The notes under the pieces were generated by a model. It saw only the letters and a program-made list of their open reading frames with translations. It had not been told where the DNA came from and did no database searches. A stretch of 64,000 nt of DNA from Propionibacteriaceae bacterium. Lineage in GTDB: Bacteria; Actinomycetota; Actinomycetes; Propionibacteriales; Propionibacteriaceae. Positions 40,058-49,079 of this stretch are shown here, one piece after another. The stretch spans positions 1 through 64,000 of the forward strand of contig JAIRYW010000030.1 in assembly GCA_031267645.1 (NCBI GenBank). The letters are read 5' to 3'. The position numbers were made by a program, and so were the translations under genes. Position 1 is the stretch's first letter. Every line of letters begins with the position of its first letter.

Positions 40058-41956
40058 CTAGATCCAGCTGGGGAACCACATGCGCCAGATCCAGTGGCTG
40101 CGCAGCAGGACTTGGTCGCTCAGGATGGGGTAGATGAAGGCGAAGTCGAGGATGGCCAAACCGACCAGGGCGCCGGCGATGATGGTGCCCTGTTGTCGGC
40201 GTTTGTCTGGTCGGGCCGGGCCCATCAGGACTCCTAGGAACATGGCCAGGCCGATCATCAAGAAGGGCTCGAAGGTGATGGCGTAGAAGAAGAAGAGGGG
40301 CCTGGAACCGACCGTCAGCCAGGGCAGCCAGGTGGCCAGGACGCCGAGCGAGCTGACCCCGAAACGCCAGTCGGCGCCGGCCAGCCACCAGACCAGGCCG
40401 ATCAGGGCGGCGGCGGCGGCCAGCCACCAGAGCAGGGGCGTGCCGGTGCAGGAGATCACCCGCAGGCATTCTTGGCCGCCCTCTGGGCAGCCGTCCGTGC
40501 CCGCTGGGATGCCGTTCTGGGCGTCGAAACCGATCGGGCGGGCCAGCACGAACCAGCCCCAGGGGTTGGAACTGTAGGTGTGGGTGGTGTTGGCCATGTA
40601 GTCGCCGGAGTGGAAGTTGTAGATGTCGACGTGGTAGCGCCAGAGCGAGGCCAGGGCGCGCCCGAACAATTGGACCGAGCGGTCGTCGGGGTGGTCCGCC
40701 CCCCACTGGCGGCCGTAGCCGCCGGAGGTGGCCAGCCAGGAGGCCCAGCTGGCCAGGTAGACCCCGGCCGCCACCACCACCAGGCTGAAGAAGGCCGGCA
40801 GGCCGTCCAGCCAGAGGGCCGACCAGCGTCGTCGCCGGGCTCCGGCCAAGCGCCGGGCGGCCACGCTCCAGACCACCGTCAACACCCCGAAGACGGCGAC
40901 GGCGTAGACCGAGTTCCACTTGGTGCCGCAGGCCAGGCCGAAGGACAGACCGGCCGCCAACAGCCAGGGTCGGAAGATGAAACCGCCCGAGCGGCCGCCC
41001 AGGTCGCGCCCACCGCCGACTTCGACGCGGTCGGCCAAGCGGTGGCGGAACCAGTCCCGGTCCACCACCAGACAGCTCACCGCGGCCAGGATGAAGAAGG
41101 CTTGGAAAGTGTCCAGCAGGGCGATCCGGGACATCACGAAATTGAGCCCATCCACCGTCACCAACAGACCGGCCAGGGCGCCGATCATGGTCGAGCGGGA
41201 GATCCGGCGGGCCAGCCGGATGGTCAAACCGACCATGAGCGACCCGAAGACCAAGGCGGAGAAACGCCAGCCGAAGGAGTTCAGGCCGAAGAGGGCCTCG
41301 CCCGCGGCGATCAGCCATTTGCCGACCTGGGGGTGGACGATGAAGGCGGGCGAACTCCCCAGGCCGGAGGCGTCGCCCTGGGCCAGGGCCGCGTTGGCGT
41401 CGTCCGACCAGACGCCCTCGTAGCCTTGCTGCAGCAGCGACCAGGCGTCTTTGGCGTAGTAGGTCTCGTCGAAGATGATGCCGGCCGGCTGTCCCAGCCC
41501 GACCAACCGGACGCCGAAGGCGATCGCCACGATGACGGCGGTGACGACCCAACTCAGCCACCGGTCCGGGGGCGGGCCTTCGCGTAGCCGGGAGACCGGC
41601 TCCAAAACCGTCGGAGCCGGGGCCGAGGCCACCGTCCAACGGTCCAACCGGGCCAACAGGCGCTGCCGCAGGGCCGGCCGGGCCGGCGCCGGCCAGCCCG
41701 GGTCGGGCGGAGAAGAATCCAGGACCTGGCCTGAGTCGTCCGCGCCCGGCTCGGGCGGAGGAAAGTCCACGACGGGCTGGCCTGAGTCGTCCTGGCCCGG
41801 CTCGGGCAGAACTGACGGAGGGTCCGGAGGAGTGTCTGAAGAATCCGGCCTGGCGGCTGGCGACAAAGCGACGGGCTCCGGGAGCGGTGGTTCGACCTCA
41901 GGAACCGGGGCGGATCGCTCGGGCGACTCCGCCCGCTGGTCCTCCGGTTCCGTCAC
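40058..41956 (-). CDS. Protein O-mannosyltransferase (PMT family)
   Basis: An integral membrane glycosyltransferase of the GT39 family that transfers mannose from polyprenyl phosphate to Ser/Thr of exported proteins. The catalytic loop GIIFDETYYAKDAW carries the DE motif after the first helix. HPQVGKWLI and about ten hydrophobic segments follow. GTG 41956 preceded by AGGATTGGGGGC is preferred (632 residues). The first 110 residues are Pro/Glu/Asp-rich with a repeated PEPGxDDSGQ unit. In Mycobacterium tuberculosis the homologue Rv1002c is divergent from rsmI; here a TA pair lies between them. Confidence 0.9.
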   Translation of the reverse strand: MTEPEDQRAESPERSAPVPEVEPPLPEPVALSPAARPDSSDTPPDPPSVLPEPGQDDSGQPVVDFPPPEPGADDSGQVLDSSPPDPGWPAPARPALRQRLLARLDRWTVASAPAPTVLEPVSRLREGPPPDRWLSWVVTAVIVAIAFGVRLVGLGQPAGIIFDETYYAKDAWSLLQQGYEGVWSDDANAALAQGDASGLGSSPAFIVHPQVGKWLIAAGEALFGLNSFGWRFSALVFGSLMVGLTIRLARRISRSTMIGALAGLLVTVDGLNFVMSRIALLDTFQAFFILAAVSCLVVDRDWFRHRLADRVEVGGGRDLGGRSGGFIFRPWLLAAGLSFGLACGTKWNSVYAVAVFGVLTVVWSVAARRLAGARRRRWSALWLDGLPAFFSLVVVAAGVYLASWASWLATSGGYGRQWGADHPDDRSVQLFGRALASLWRYHVDIYNFHSGDYMANTTHTYSSNPWGWFVLARPIGFDAQNGIPAGTDGCPEGGQECLRVISCTGTPLLWWLAAAAALIGLVWWLAGADWRFGVSSLGVLATWLPWLTVGSRPLFFFYAITFEPFLMIGLAMFLGVLMGPARPDKRRQQGTIIAGALVGLAILDFAFIYPILSDQVLLRSHWIWRMWFPSWI

Positions 41957-42064
41957 GCCCCCAATCCTAAGCTCTACTAGCCGAGCAGCCGCCGCACCGG
42001 GGCCGGCGAACTGGCCACCGGCCCCAGTCCCCACAGAAGCCTAGACGCGTGCTACGGGCACCGC

Positions 42065-42478
42065 TCAAAGCGGCTCGATTCTGACGCGTTGCTTGGCTTC
42101 GGAAGGAACGCCGTGAAGGCGGAAGGCGGTCGGCGGCGTCTCTGTGCCAATGCCCTCCAACACGTACGACAAGCCCGCCACCACAGCTGCAGTTTCCAGA
42201 GCCAACCCTTTGAGCCCGCCGAACTTAGGGCTGGGCAGACCAACCCAATGTATTCCCTGGTCCCTGAGCACGGCCCGTTCAGTCGGATCGTCTAACTGCC
42301 TCACGTCCCGAGTCACGATCACACTGAATTGAGCGTCTCCCATGGCCTTGAACAGGTCGACGTCGGGCAGCCCCCGCCATTTCTGATCGGACACCGTTGA
42401 AAATGAGTGATCGGCGTATATCGAACGCAAGGCTGTGACCGCCGTGACATTGACATTCTCATCGATCAGGAACTTCAT
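42065..42478 (-). CDS. VapC45-like PIN/Mut7-C-type toxin
   Basis: A 137-residue protein beginning MKFLIDENVN (D6, E7), with LPDVDLFKAM (D41) and IVTRDVRQL (D58). This is the compact PIN-like (DUF5615/Mut7-C) nuclease pattern. The start is one base after the antitoxin stop, so translation is coupled. The partner carries a MerR-like HTH plus DUF433, as in the Rv2018-Rv2019 (VapBC45) pair of Mycobacterium tuberculosis. It is expected to be an endoribonuclease. The gene is A/T-richer than the neighbouring PMT gene. Confidence 0.82.
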   Translation of the reverse strand: MKFLIDENVNVTAVTALRSIYADHSFSTVSDQKWRGLPDVDLFKAMGDAQFSVIVTRDVRQLDDPTERAVLRDQGIHWVGLPSPKFGGLKGLALETAAVVAGLSYVLEGIGTETPPTAFRLHGVPSEAKQRVRIEPL

Positions 42479-42479
42479 A

Positions 42480-43100
42480 TCAGGCTGTCCTTCGGACTCT
42501 GCCGCGCACTTCGGCGTCGAAGTCGATGGCGTCACGAATAGCCTCGACCGTCGACCCCGGATAAAACTTGGACACGTCCCTGGCAGACAGGGCGTCACCA
42601 GCGGCGGCCGTCGCGATCACGTCATAGCCGATCCGTGTGTTCGCGAGCACCGGCCAGCCACCCACCTTACGGGCGTCGACTTCGAGATGAGGACGAGGGT
42701 GACGGAAATCGACGACCGACGTCCCATATTTAGTGACGAACGGCTTGTAGATGTCGGACATCCGAAACAGCTCGTATTGACCGTGATTTTTCACCAAATC
42801 AAGCCAACCGTCGTCTGTCCAAACTGCGATGGATTGGCCGTGGACGGCGAACCGGTAATTTGAAACGTGGTCCGTCAGATCGTATTCGGTGAGTCGACCG
42901 AATGCCCGCCTGATCCGCTGCAGAGAGGTGTCCGCACGAAGGCGCACCACGACGCGCAAAGCGACCACGTCTCGGAAGGAATAGAGCGGCGGGCGCGTTG
43001 ACCTGGTTTCCGGCACTAACAGTCCAGTTCTTCGCCATCGATTGAGTTGAGACACGGACGCGCCGGACAGGACGGCGGTGAGACCAATCGGGAAAATCAT
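42480..43100 (-). CDS. VapB45-like antitoxin with MerR-like HTH and DUF433
   Basis: A 206-residue protein. The N-terminal 70 residues (LSGASVSQLNRWRRTGLLVP, YSFRDVVALRVVVRLR) are a MerR-type winged HTH. The C-terminal 60 residues (VGGWPVLANTRIGYDVIATA, SARDVSKFYPG) are DUF433, an antitoxin domain. AAAGGGGGCG sits just before ATG 43100, which is preferred to ATG 43127. The pair interrupts the conserved pmt-rsmI junction. Two iterated sites at 43148-43176 are probable operators for autoregulation. Confidence 0.85.
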   Translation of the reverse strand: MIFPIGLTAVLSGASVSQLNRWRRTGLLVPETRSTRPPLYSFRDVVALRVVVRLRADTSLQRIRRAFGRLTEYDLTDHVSNYRFAVHGQSIAVWTDDGWLDLVKNHGQYELFRMSDIYKPFVTKYGTSVVDFRHPRPHLEVDARKVGGWPVLANTRIGYDVIATAAAGDALSARDVSKFYPGSTVEAIRDAIDFDAEVRGRVRRTA

Positions 43101-43147
43101 TTCGCCCCCTTTCCCATCCTTCGGCACAGTCTGTCAGATGGAGACTA

Positions 43148-43176
43148 CGACCGTGTCGCCCCATCCGACCGTGTCG
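43148..43176. promoter_or_regulatory. Iterated operator-like repeats upstream of the VapB45-like gene
   Basis: CGACCGTGTCG occurs at 43148-43158 and again at 43166-43176, 18 bp apart. Each copy is a partial palindrome (CGAC-cgt-GTCG). Two identical sites one and three-quarter helical turns apart in the antitoxin leader fit binding of a dimeric MerR-like regulator. Confidence 0.65.
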
Positions 43177-43345
43177 TGGTCATCTTGACTAATTCAGTCT
43201 GGCGCCAACCTACGACAGTGGCCCCTGACTTCGGATCCCCCGCGACCGGTCCAACCAGGGCCACTGGGCGGACCGGCCGGCGCCGGCGCTAGCGGCGTAA
43301 GGGCATAATCGACCCTGTCGGGGTGGCTGGAACAGGCGGAGGTCG

Positions 43346-44197
43346 ATGGTGGACGAGGGTCTATTGGTGTTGGCGGGGACGCCGATCGGCGACTGGCGGC
43401 AGGCTTCGCCGGGGCTGGTCGAGGCGCTGCGCCGAGCCGACCTGATCGCGGCCGAGGACACCCGACGGCTACGTCGACTGGCCGACCGGCTCGAACTGGA
43501 GCTGACCGCCCCGCTGGTGTCGTACTTCGAAGGCAATGAGACAGACCGCACCCCGGGGCTGGTCGAAGCCCTTCAGACCGGCTCGACCGTGGTGCTGGTG
43601 ACCGACGCCGGCATGCCGTCGGTCTCCGACCCCGGCTATCGCCTGGTGCGGGCGGCCATCGCGGCCGGGGTCCGGGTCACGGCCGTGCCGGGGCCGTCGG
43701 CCGCCCTGACCGCCCTGGCCGTCTCCGGCCTGCCGGTCGACCGTTTCTGTTTCGAGGGCTTCCTGCCCCGCCGGCCCGGCCCGCGGCGAGCCCGGCTGGC
43801 CGAGTTGGCCGCCGAACCGCGCACCATGGTCTTCTTCGAGGCCCCCCACCGCTTGGCGGAGTTCTTGGCCGACGCCCGCGACAGCTTCGGGCCCCAGCGG
43901 GCGGGCGCGATCTGCCGCGAGTTGACCAAGACTTACGAAGAGGTCGTGCGCGGACCGCTGACCGAATTGGCGACTTGGGCCGAAGGGGAGGTGCGGGGCG
44001 AGGTCACCGTGGTGGTGGCCGGCCTCGACCCGGATCAGGCCGACCCGGCCGTCGCCCTGGCCTGGGCCGAGCGACTGGTGGCCGACGGGGCCAAGCCGGC
44101 CGCCGCCGTGGCCGAAGCCGCCCGCCGCCACGCGGTGGACCGCCACGACCTCTACCAAGCCCTCTTGGCCCGCCGCGCCCAGACCCGGCCGTCTTGA
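43346..44197 (+). CDS. rsmI: 16S rRNA (cytidine1402-2'-O)-methyltransferase
   Basis: It methylates the ribose of C1402 in the ribosomal decoding centre. Tetrapyrrole-methylase-family motifs: LVLAGTPIGDWRQASPGLVE, AAEDTRRLRRL, LVTDAGMPSVSDPGYRLV, VTAVPGPSAALTALAVSGLP and FEAPHRLAEFL, then CRELTKTYEEVVRGPL. At 283 residues it is normal. The order pmt-rsmI is conserved in actinobacteria, where rsmI starts the tatD-rsmA-ispE stretch. GGTCG before ATG is a weak Shine-Dalgarno. Confidence 0.96.
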   Translation: MVDEGLLVLAGTPIGDWRQASPGLVEALRRADLIAAEDTRRLRRLADRLELELTAPLVSYFEGNETDRTPGLVEALQTGSTVVLVTDAGMPSVSDPGYRLVRAAIAAGVRVTAVPGPSAALTALAVSGLPVDRFCFEGFLPRRPGPRRARLAELAAEPRTMVFFEAPHRLAEFLADARDSFGPQRAGAICRELTKTYEEVVRGPLTELATWAEGEVRGEVTVVVAGLDPDQADPAVALAWAERLVADGAKPAAAVAEAARRHAVDRHDLYQALLARRAQTRPS

Positions 44198-44218
44198 GGC
44201 GACCCTTCGACCAGGCCC

Positions 44219-44234
44219 GCCGAGAGCGCTCGGC
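44219..44234. terminator. Small hairpin after rsmI
   Basis: GCCGAG and CTCGGC form a 6-bp perfect stem with a tetraloop AGCG, 22 bases after the rsmI stop. There is no T-tract. The rest of 44198-44394 holds no gene. Confidence 0.35.
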
Positions 44235-44394
44235 CCGGTCTCAGGGTGGCGTTGACGGGTCAGATCGGAGAGTCTAGCCTCGTAGCGCCTGCCCGGCCTC
44301 ATCGGTCGGCCCGCCAGCGGCTGTCTTCCCCGCGCCGCCCGGATCGGTCGACTCGGTGGCGCCAGGTCGGACCTTGTCCATAGGAGACCTCACG

Positions 44395-46107
44395 ATGACC
44401 CAAAAAACACATTGGCTGTCTTTGGCGGCCGTCGTAGGCTTGTCGGCGGCCATCCTGACCGGCGCCTCCCCGGCCTGGGCCGACGACAGCCCCGCCAGCT
44501 CCGGCCCGGCCTCTCCGACCACAATCGTCTCCCCGCCCACTTCCAGCCCGACCGCGGCCTCCCCGACCGTCTCCGGCCCAGTCCCCTCGACCGTCTCCGG
44601 CCCGACCAGCGCCAACCCGACCAGCGCTCCGGCCGCCTCCGGCCCGGCTTCCCCGGCCACCAGCGCCGCCCCGGCCTCCCCGACTAGCTCTCCTCCGACC
44701 ACCGCTCCGTCCGGCGGCACGGCTTCACCGACCGCTTCCCCAAGCGGCTCCCCGACGCCTGACCCGCTCGATCCGGCGGTCGAGCCGAGCCTGACCTACC
44801 GGGCCCACATCGAGGACGTCGGCTGGGCCGAGGCCGAGCGTTTCGGCCCTTACGCCGGCACCGTCGGTCAGAGCCGGCGCCTGGAAGCGTTCAGCGTCGA
44901 CCTCGACCCGGGCAGCTACGAGGGGTCGATCCGTTATCAGATCCACGTCGAGAACCTGGGCTGGCTGAAGGGGGACGACTCTTGGTACGAGAACGGCCAG
45001 GTGGCGGGCACCACCGGACGGTCGCTGCGCTCCGAGGCGGTCAAGATCGAATTGACTGGTGACCTCAGCTCGACCCACCAGGTCTACTACCGAGTCCACA
45101 GCGCCACCTTGGGCTGGCTCGATTGGGCCCACGACGGCCAGATCGCCGGCACCACCGGCTTCGGTTTGCGGGCCGAGGCGGTCGAAATCCGGCTGCTCCC
45201 GGCCGGAGCCGCCGCGCCGGGGCCGACCACCCGTCCCCAGGTCGTCTACCGGTCGGCCCAAGTCGGCTACCAGGTCCACGGCCAGGACTACGGCTGGAGC
45301 CAGACGCCGGTGACGGACGGGGCCATGGCCGGCACGACCGGCCAGTCCTCGCGGATCGAGGCCCTACGGGTGACGGTCGCCGCCCCTGGTCTCAGCGGCG
45401 CCGTCCGTTATCGCGGCCACGTCGAGTCGATCGGCTGGCAGCCCTACGTCCAAGCCGGCGCCATCGCCGGCACGACCGGCCAGTCTTTGCGGCTGGAGGC
45501 GGTCCAAATCGAGTTGACCGGTCAGTTGGCCGAACAATTCGACGTCTACTACCGGGCCCATGTCGAACAAGCCGGCTGGCTGGGTTGGACCAAGAACGGC
45601 GGTGTGGCCGGCAGTTACGGCGCCTCCAAGCGTTTGGAGGCCTTGGAGGTCATGCTGGCGCCGAAGTCGTTGCCGGGGCCGGCCGAGTCCAGGGCTTACC
45701 GCACGATCGAGGACTTCCCGTCCGTCACTTCCTACCATTCCGGCATCTACCATCCCGGCAACTGGGTCGAAGTGGTGCTGAGCCAGCAATTGGTCATCTT
45801 GCACAACGGATCCAGCGACCTGGCCGCTTTCTCGGTCTCGACCGGTCTGCCCAGCACCCCGACCCGCCCCGGCGTCTTCCGGGTCTACAGCAAGAACCCC
45901 TCCCAAACCATGAACGGACCAGGCTATTCGCTGCCCAACGTCCGCTGGAACAGCTTCTTCGACGGTGGCATCGCCTTGCACGGCGTCTACTGGCACACCA
46001 ATTTCGGCCATCCGATGTCGCATGGCTGCGTCGGGATGCGCGAGGCCGACGCCAAGACGGTCTACGACTTCGCGCCCATCGGCACCCTGGTGCACGTGCA
46101 CGACTAG
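44395..46107 (+). CDS. Secreted L,D-transpeptidase with six ChW repeats
   Basis: AGGAGA sits seven bases before ATG 44395, fixing the start (570 residues). The signal peptide ends near SPAWA. A Ser/Thr/Pro-rich low-complexity stretch follows (residues about 30-130). Six ChW-type repeats come next, each with a W after VGxxGW-like and a GTxGxSxRxEA core (for example AGTTGRSLRSEAVKIEL). The C-terminal YkuD domain has ALHGVYWHTNFG and the catalytic SHGCVGM. It should form or modify cell-wall cross-links, with the repeats tethering it to the surface. In Mycobacterium the tatD neighbour would be rpfB, which is missing here. Confidence 0.9.
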   Translation: MTQKTHWLSLAAVVGLSAAILTGASPAWADDSPASSGPASPTTIVSPPTSSPTAASPTVSGPVPSTVSGPTSANPTSAPAASGPASPATSAAPASPTSSPPTTAPSGGTASPTASPSGSPTPDPLDPAVEPSLTYRAHIEDVGWAEAERFGPYAGTVGQSRRLEAFSVDLDPGSYEGSIRYQIHVENLGWLKGDDSWYENGQVAGTTGRSLRSEAVKIELTGDLSSTHQVYYRVHSATLGWLDWAHDGQIAGTTGFGLRAEAVEIRLLPAGAAAPGPTTRPQVVYRSAQVGYQVHGQDYGWSQTPVTDGAMAGTTGQSSRIEALRVTVAAPGLSGAVRYRGHVESIGWQPYVQAGAIAGTTGQSLRLEAVQIELTGQLAEQFDVYYRAHVEQAGWLGWTKNGGVAGSYGASKRLEALEVMLAPKSLPGPAESRAYRTIEDFPSVTSYHSGIYHPGNWVEVVLSQQLVILHNGSSDLAAFSVSTGLPSTPTRPGVFRVYSKNPSQTMNGPGYSLPNVRWNSFFDGGIALHGVYWHTNFGHPMSHGCVGMREADAKTVYDFAPIGTLVHVHD

Positions 46108-46108
46108 G

Positions 46109-46127
46109 CCGAGGCCTGAGGCTTCGG
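46109..46127 (+). terminator. Hairpin directly after the L,D-transpeptidase stop
   Basis: CCGAGGCC and GGCTTCGG form an 8-bp stem (one G-T pair) with a 3-base loop, one base after the stop codon. Possible terminator; no T-tract. Confidence 0.45.
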
Positions 46128-46199
46128 AGGTCCGCCGGCCCCACGTTCCGCGCCGGCTCCCGACGGGTCCCCGAGCGCGGGATCTGCCAGACTGAGCGG

Positions 46200-47441
46200 G
46201 TGAACCAGCCCGCCGCGCGCCGCCCCGACCAGCCGTCCCCGGCCCCGCCGGCCAGTCTGGAGCGGGCGCTGGCCCGGATGACCGAGTTGGGGCTGCCGCC
46301 CCTGCCGGAAGCCCTGCCCCAGCCGACGATCGACTCCCACACCCATCTGGACGCCGTGCGGGAGAACTCCGGGCTTGACCCTGAGGACGCCTTGGCTCTG
46401 GCCGCCGCCGTCGGAGTGGACCGGCTGGTCCAGGTCGGCTGTGACGAGGCCGACTCGGTCTGGGCGGCCGAGTTCGCGGCCGGTCACCCCCAGGTCGTGG
46501 CGGCCGTCGCCCTGCACCCCAACGAGGTCGCCCGTCATCCGGAGCGGGTGGCGGCCGGACTGGCTCGGATCGAGCGCTTGGCCCAGGGCGGAGGCCCGGT
46601 CCGGGCCATCGGCGAGACCGGCTTGGATTATTTCCGCACCACCGACCCCCAGGCCCAGGCCCGCCAGCGGGCCGCCTTCGCCGCCCACATCGAGTTGGCC
46701 GCCGCCTACGGTCTGACCTTGGTCGTCCACGACCGTGAGGCCCACCTCGACGTGCTCGACCGGCTGGCCCAAGGCCCGCGCCTGGAACGAATCGTCATGC
46801 ACTGCTTCTCCGGCGACGCCGAATTGGCCCGACTCTGCGCCGAGCGCGGCTACTGGATCAGCTTCCCGGGGCCGCTCACGTACAAAGCCAACGCCGGCCT
46901 GCGCCAGGCCCTGGCCGAGGCGCCCCCGGAGCTGATCCTGGTCGAGACCGACGCACCGTATCTGACGCCGGTCCCGGCCCGGGGGCGGCCCAACTCGACC
47001 TACCTCGTCCCCCACACCGTTCGTTTCCTAGCGGAACAACGCGGTTGGGACTTGGACTACGCCTGCCAGCGCCTGACCGCCAACACCGTCGCCGCCTTCG
47101 GCGGCGATTGGGGCCGCGGCGCCGACAACGGACCCCGGCCTGGCCCAACCGCCCCCAGCCCGGCCTGGTCTGGGAGCGACCCGGCCCCCGGTCATACACT
47201 CGACCCGACCGCCACCATCCCGGCCTCACCCGGAAACGACCGCACCCCCGACCGTCCGCCCAGCCCAGCCGCTCCTAACCCCGCCTGGCCTGGAAACGAC
47301 CCGGCCTCTGACCGTACGCCAGGTTCGGCCGCCCCTGACACCGCCTGGCCTGGGAGCAGCCCGGCCCCCGACCGTCCACTCGACCCGACAACTGGCCGCG
47401 CCCCGGCTGTCCCGGCTGACTGGGAGCGGACCGATGTCTGA
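46200..47441 (+). CDS. tatD: TatD-family metal-dependent hydrolase with repetitive C-terminal tail
   Basis: GTG 46200 is chosen because homology begins soon after; the open frame reaches far upstream through the previous gene. Motifs: [42 protein letters not shown] and ETDAPYLTP. The core ends near residue 300. The remaining 110 residues are repeats of the type [19 protein letters not shown], giving 413 residues against about 260. The tail overlaps rsmA by eight bases. TatD acts as a 3'-5' exonuclease in DNA repair and turnover. Confidence 0.9.
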   Translation: MNQPAARRPDQPSPAPPASLERALARMTELGLPPLPEALPQPTIDSHTHLDAVRENSGLDPEDALALAAAVGVDRLVQVGCDEADSVWAAEFAAGHPQVVAAVALHPNEVARHPERVAAGLARIERLAQGGGPVRAIGETGLDYFRTTDPQAQARQRAAFAAHIELAAAYGLTLVVHDREAHLDVLDRLAQGPRLERIVMHCFSGDAELARLCAERGYWISFPGPLTYKANAGLRQALAEAPPELILVETDAPYLTPVPARGRPNSTYLVPHTVRFLAEQRGWDLDYACQRLTANTVAAFGGDWGRGADNGPRPGPTAPSPAWSGSDPAPGHTLDPTATIPASPGNDRTPDRPPSPAAPNPAWPGNDPASDRTPGSAAPDTAWPGSSPAPDRPLDPTTGRAPAVPADWERTDV

Positions 47442-48315
47442 CGGCCTGCTCGACGCCAGCACGGTGCGCCGTTGGGCCGATCAGGCCGGCCTGCGTCCGA
47501 GCAAGCGGCGGGGTCAGAATTTCGTGGTCGACGCCAACACGGTGCGCCGGATCGTGCAGGCGGCCGAGATCTCCCCCGACGACGTGGTTTTGGAAGTCGG
47601 CCCCGGCTTGGGGTCCCTGACGGTCGGTTTGTTGGGAGCGGCCCGGGCGGTGGTGGCGGTCGAGATCGAACCGGTCCTGGCCCAGCGCCTGCCCCAGGCC
47701 ATGGCCGAACGCCGGCCGGACCGGGCCGACCGTTTGACCGTGTTACAGGGCGACGCCCTGGAGCTGACCGACCTGCCCGGACCGCCGCCGACCCAGTTGG
47801 TGGCCAACCTGCCCTACAACGTGTCCGTGCCAGTCTTGCTGCACGCCTTGGCCGAGTTCCCCAGCTTGACCGGCGGCCTGGTCATGGTCCAGCTCGAGGT
47901 GGCCGAGCGTCTGACCGCCCCGCCCGGCTCCAAGGTCTACGGCGTCCCCTCGGCCAAGTTGGCTTGGCACGCCCAGGCCAGCCGGGTCGGCGCGGTGCCG
48001 GCGTCGGTCTTCTGGCCGAGGCCCCAGGTCGAGTCCGGTCTGGTCCGCCTACGCCGTCAACCGCACCCCAGCGGCCCCGCCAGCCGGGCCGAGGTCTTCG
48101 CCGTCATCGACGCCGCTTTCGCCCAACGCCGCAAGATGCTGCGTTCCGCTCTGGCCGCCCGCTGGCCGTCCTGTCAGGTCCAAGCCGCCCTGGCCCAAGC
48201 CGGCATCGACCCGGCCGCCCGGGGCGAGACCCTGGACGTGGCGCAATACGCCCGCCTAGCCGCCGCCCTCGGCCCCGTGCCGCCGCCGACCGCCCCGCGC
48301 CGCCCGAGGGACTGA
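47434..48315 (+). CDS. rsmA: 16S rRNA dimethyladenosine transferase
   Basis: Also called KsgA, it dimethylates A1518 and A1519 of 16S rRNA late in 30S assembly. Motifs: [17 protein letters not shown] (substrate loop), [16 protein letters not shown] (SAM motif I), [13 protein letters not shown] and the catalytic [14 protein letters not shown]. Then [14 protein letters not shown] in the C-terminal domain. At 293 residues with a proline-rich tail it is normal. The start overlaps the tatD end, so the genes are coupled. Confidence 0.96.
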   Translation: MSDGLLDASTVRRWADQAGLRPSKRRGQNFVVDANTVRRIVQAAEISPDDVVLEVGPGLGSLTVGLLGAARAVVAVEIEPVLAQRLPQAMAERRPDRADRLTVLQGDALELTDLPGPPPTQLVANLPYNVSVPVLLHALAEFPSLTGGLVMVQLEVAERLTAPPGSKVYGVPSAKLAWHAQASRVGAVPASVFWPRPQVESGLVRLRRQPHPSGPASRAEVFAVIDAAFAQRRKMLRSALAARWPSCQVQAALAQAGIDPAARGETLDVAQYARLAAALGPVPPPTAPRRPRD

Positions 48316-48386
48316 GCCGGCGTCTGCCGCACTCCGCCCGCACAGAGCCGTTTTCCTCCGTCTCGGACCGCCGCCGGGCTCGCCCG

Positions 48387-49079
48387 TCAACCTTTCGGCT
48401 GGCATTCTGGGCCGATGCCTATGGTCATCCACACCGCACTGTCCAATGGTTTCCCGCAGGCCACGCACCACCGCCCTCGGAACAATTCGGCCGGAGCGAC
48501 GTGGTCGGTGGAGGCGGCCTCGATGGTCGGGTAGACGCTCGCCATCGCCTTGAACAAGCGGGGGTGGCCCGCGCCGATGGCAGCGTGTAATTCTTCGGGC
48601 GTGCGGGGCGGCCGAGTCCGAGTGCTTGACATCATCCTCAGCGCTTTCTCGTACGCTTCCGGACCCGTCACAGCCGTCATGAAAACATCTGGGTGCACTG
48701 CCGACAGACCTGACGCCACTAAGTCCAAACGCCCGAAATCACGGACGTTACGTGTCACCAACAGCCGTATCCCAGCGGCGGCTGCGGCGCCCAGCACATG
48801 ACGGTCTTCGGGAGAGGTGTCCTGGAGCCGTTCGATCCGCTCCGGCGCAGACTCCGGCACCAGGACATTGGTTCCCCAGTCGAATCGCCGCCTCAACTCG
48901 CTGAGGCGTGTCTGTCCTGGCCGCAACGCCCGGTCGGCTTCCTCTTCGACCCTGGCACTCCATCGGAACACGAATGACGACCCCACTTGGAGGGACACCG
49001 CCACGATCAGGGTTCGCGTCAGGGGCGACGCCAACACGTCGGCGTCCAGGAAGACGAGCCGGCGTGGCTTAGAAGTCAT
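48387..49079 (-). CDS. PIN-domain toxin with C-terminal zinc-binding motif
   Basis: A 230-residue protein. The N-terminal half is PIN-like: LVFLDADVLASPL (D12, D14), SPEDRHVLGAAAAAG (D92) and LLVTRNVRDFG (D114). A linker of about 85 residues follows, ending with VCACGKPL-like residues: C205, C208 and C226 in WCVACGKPL and GIGPEC, the DUF6011-type treble-clef pattern. The first codon overlaps the upstream antitoxin gene by 11 bases. It is a candidate ribonuclease toxin; a PIN-zinc fusion of this order is not one I recognise. It lies in the rsmA-ispE gap. Confidence 0.78.
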   Translation of the reverse strand: MTSKPRRLVFLDADVLASPLTRTLIVAVSLQVGSSFVFRWSARVEEEADRALRPGQTRLSELRRRFDWGTNVLVPESAPERIERLQDTSPEDRHVLGAAAAAGIRLLVTRNVRDFGRLDLVASGLSAVHPDVFMTAVTGPEAYEKALRMMSSTRTRPPRTPEELHAAIGAGHPRLFKAMASVYPTIEAASTDHVAPAELFRGRWCVACGKPLDSAVWMTIGIGPECQPKG

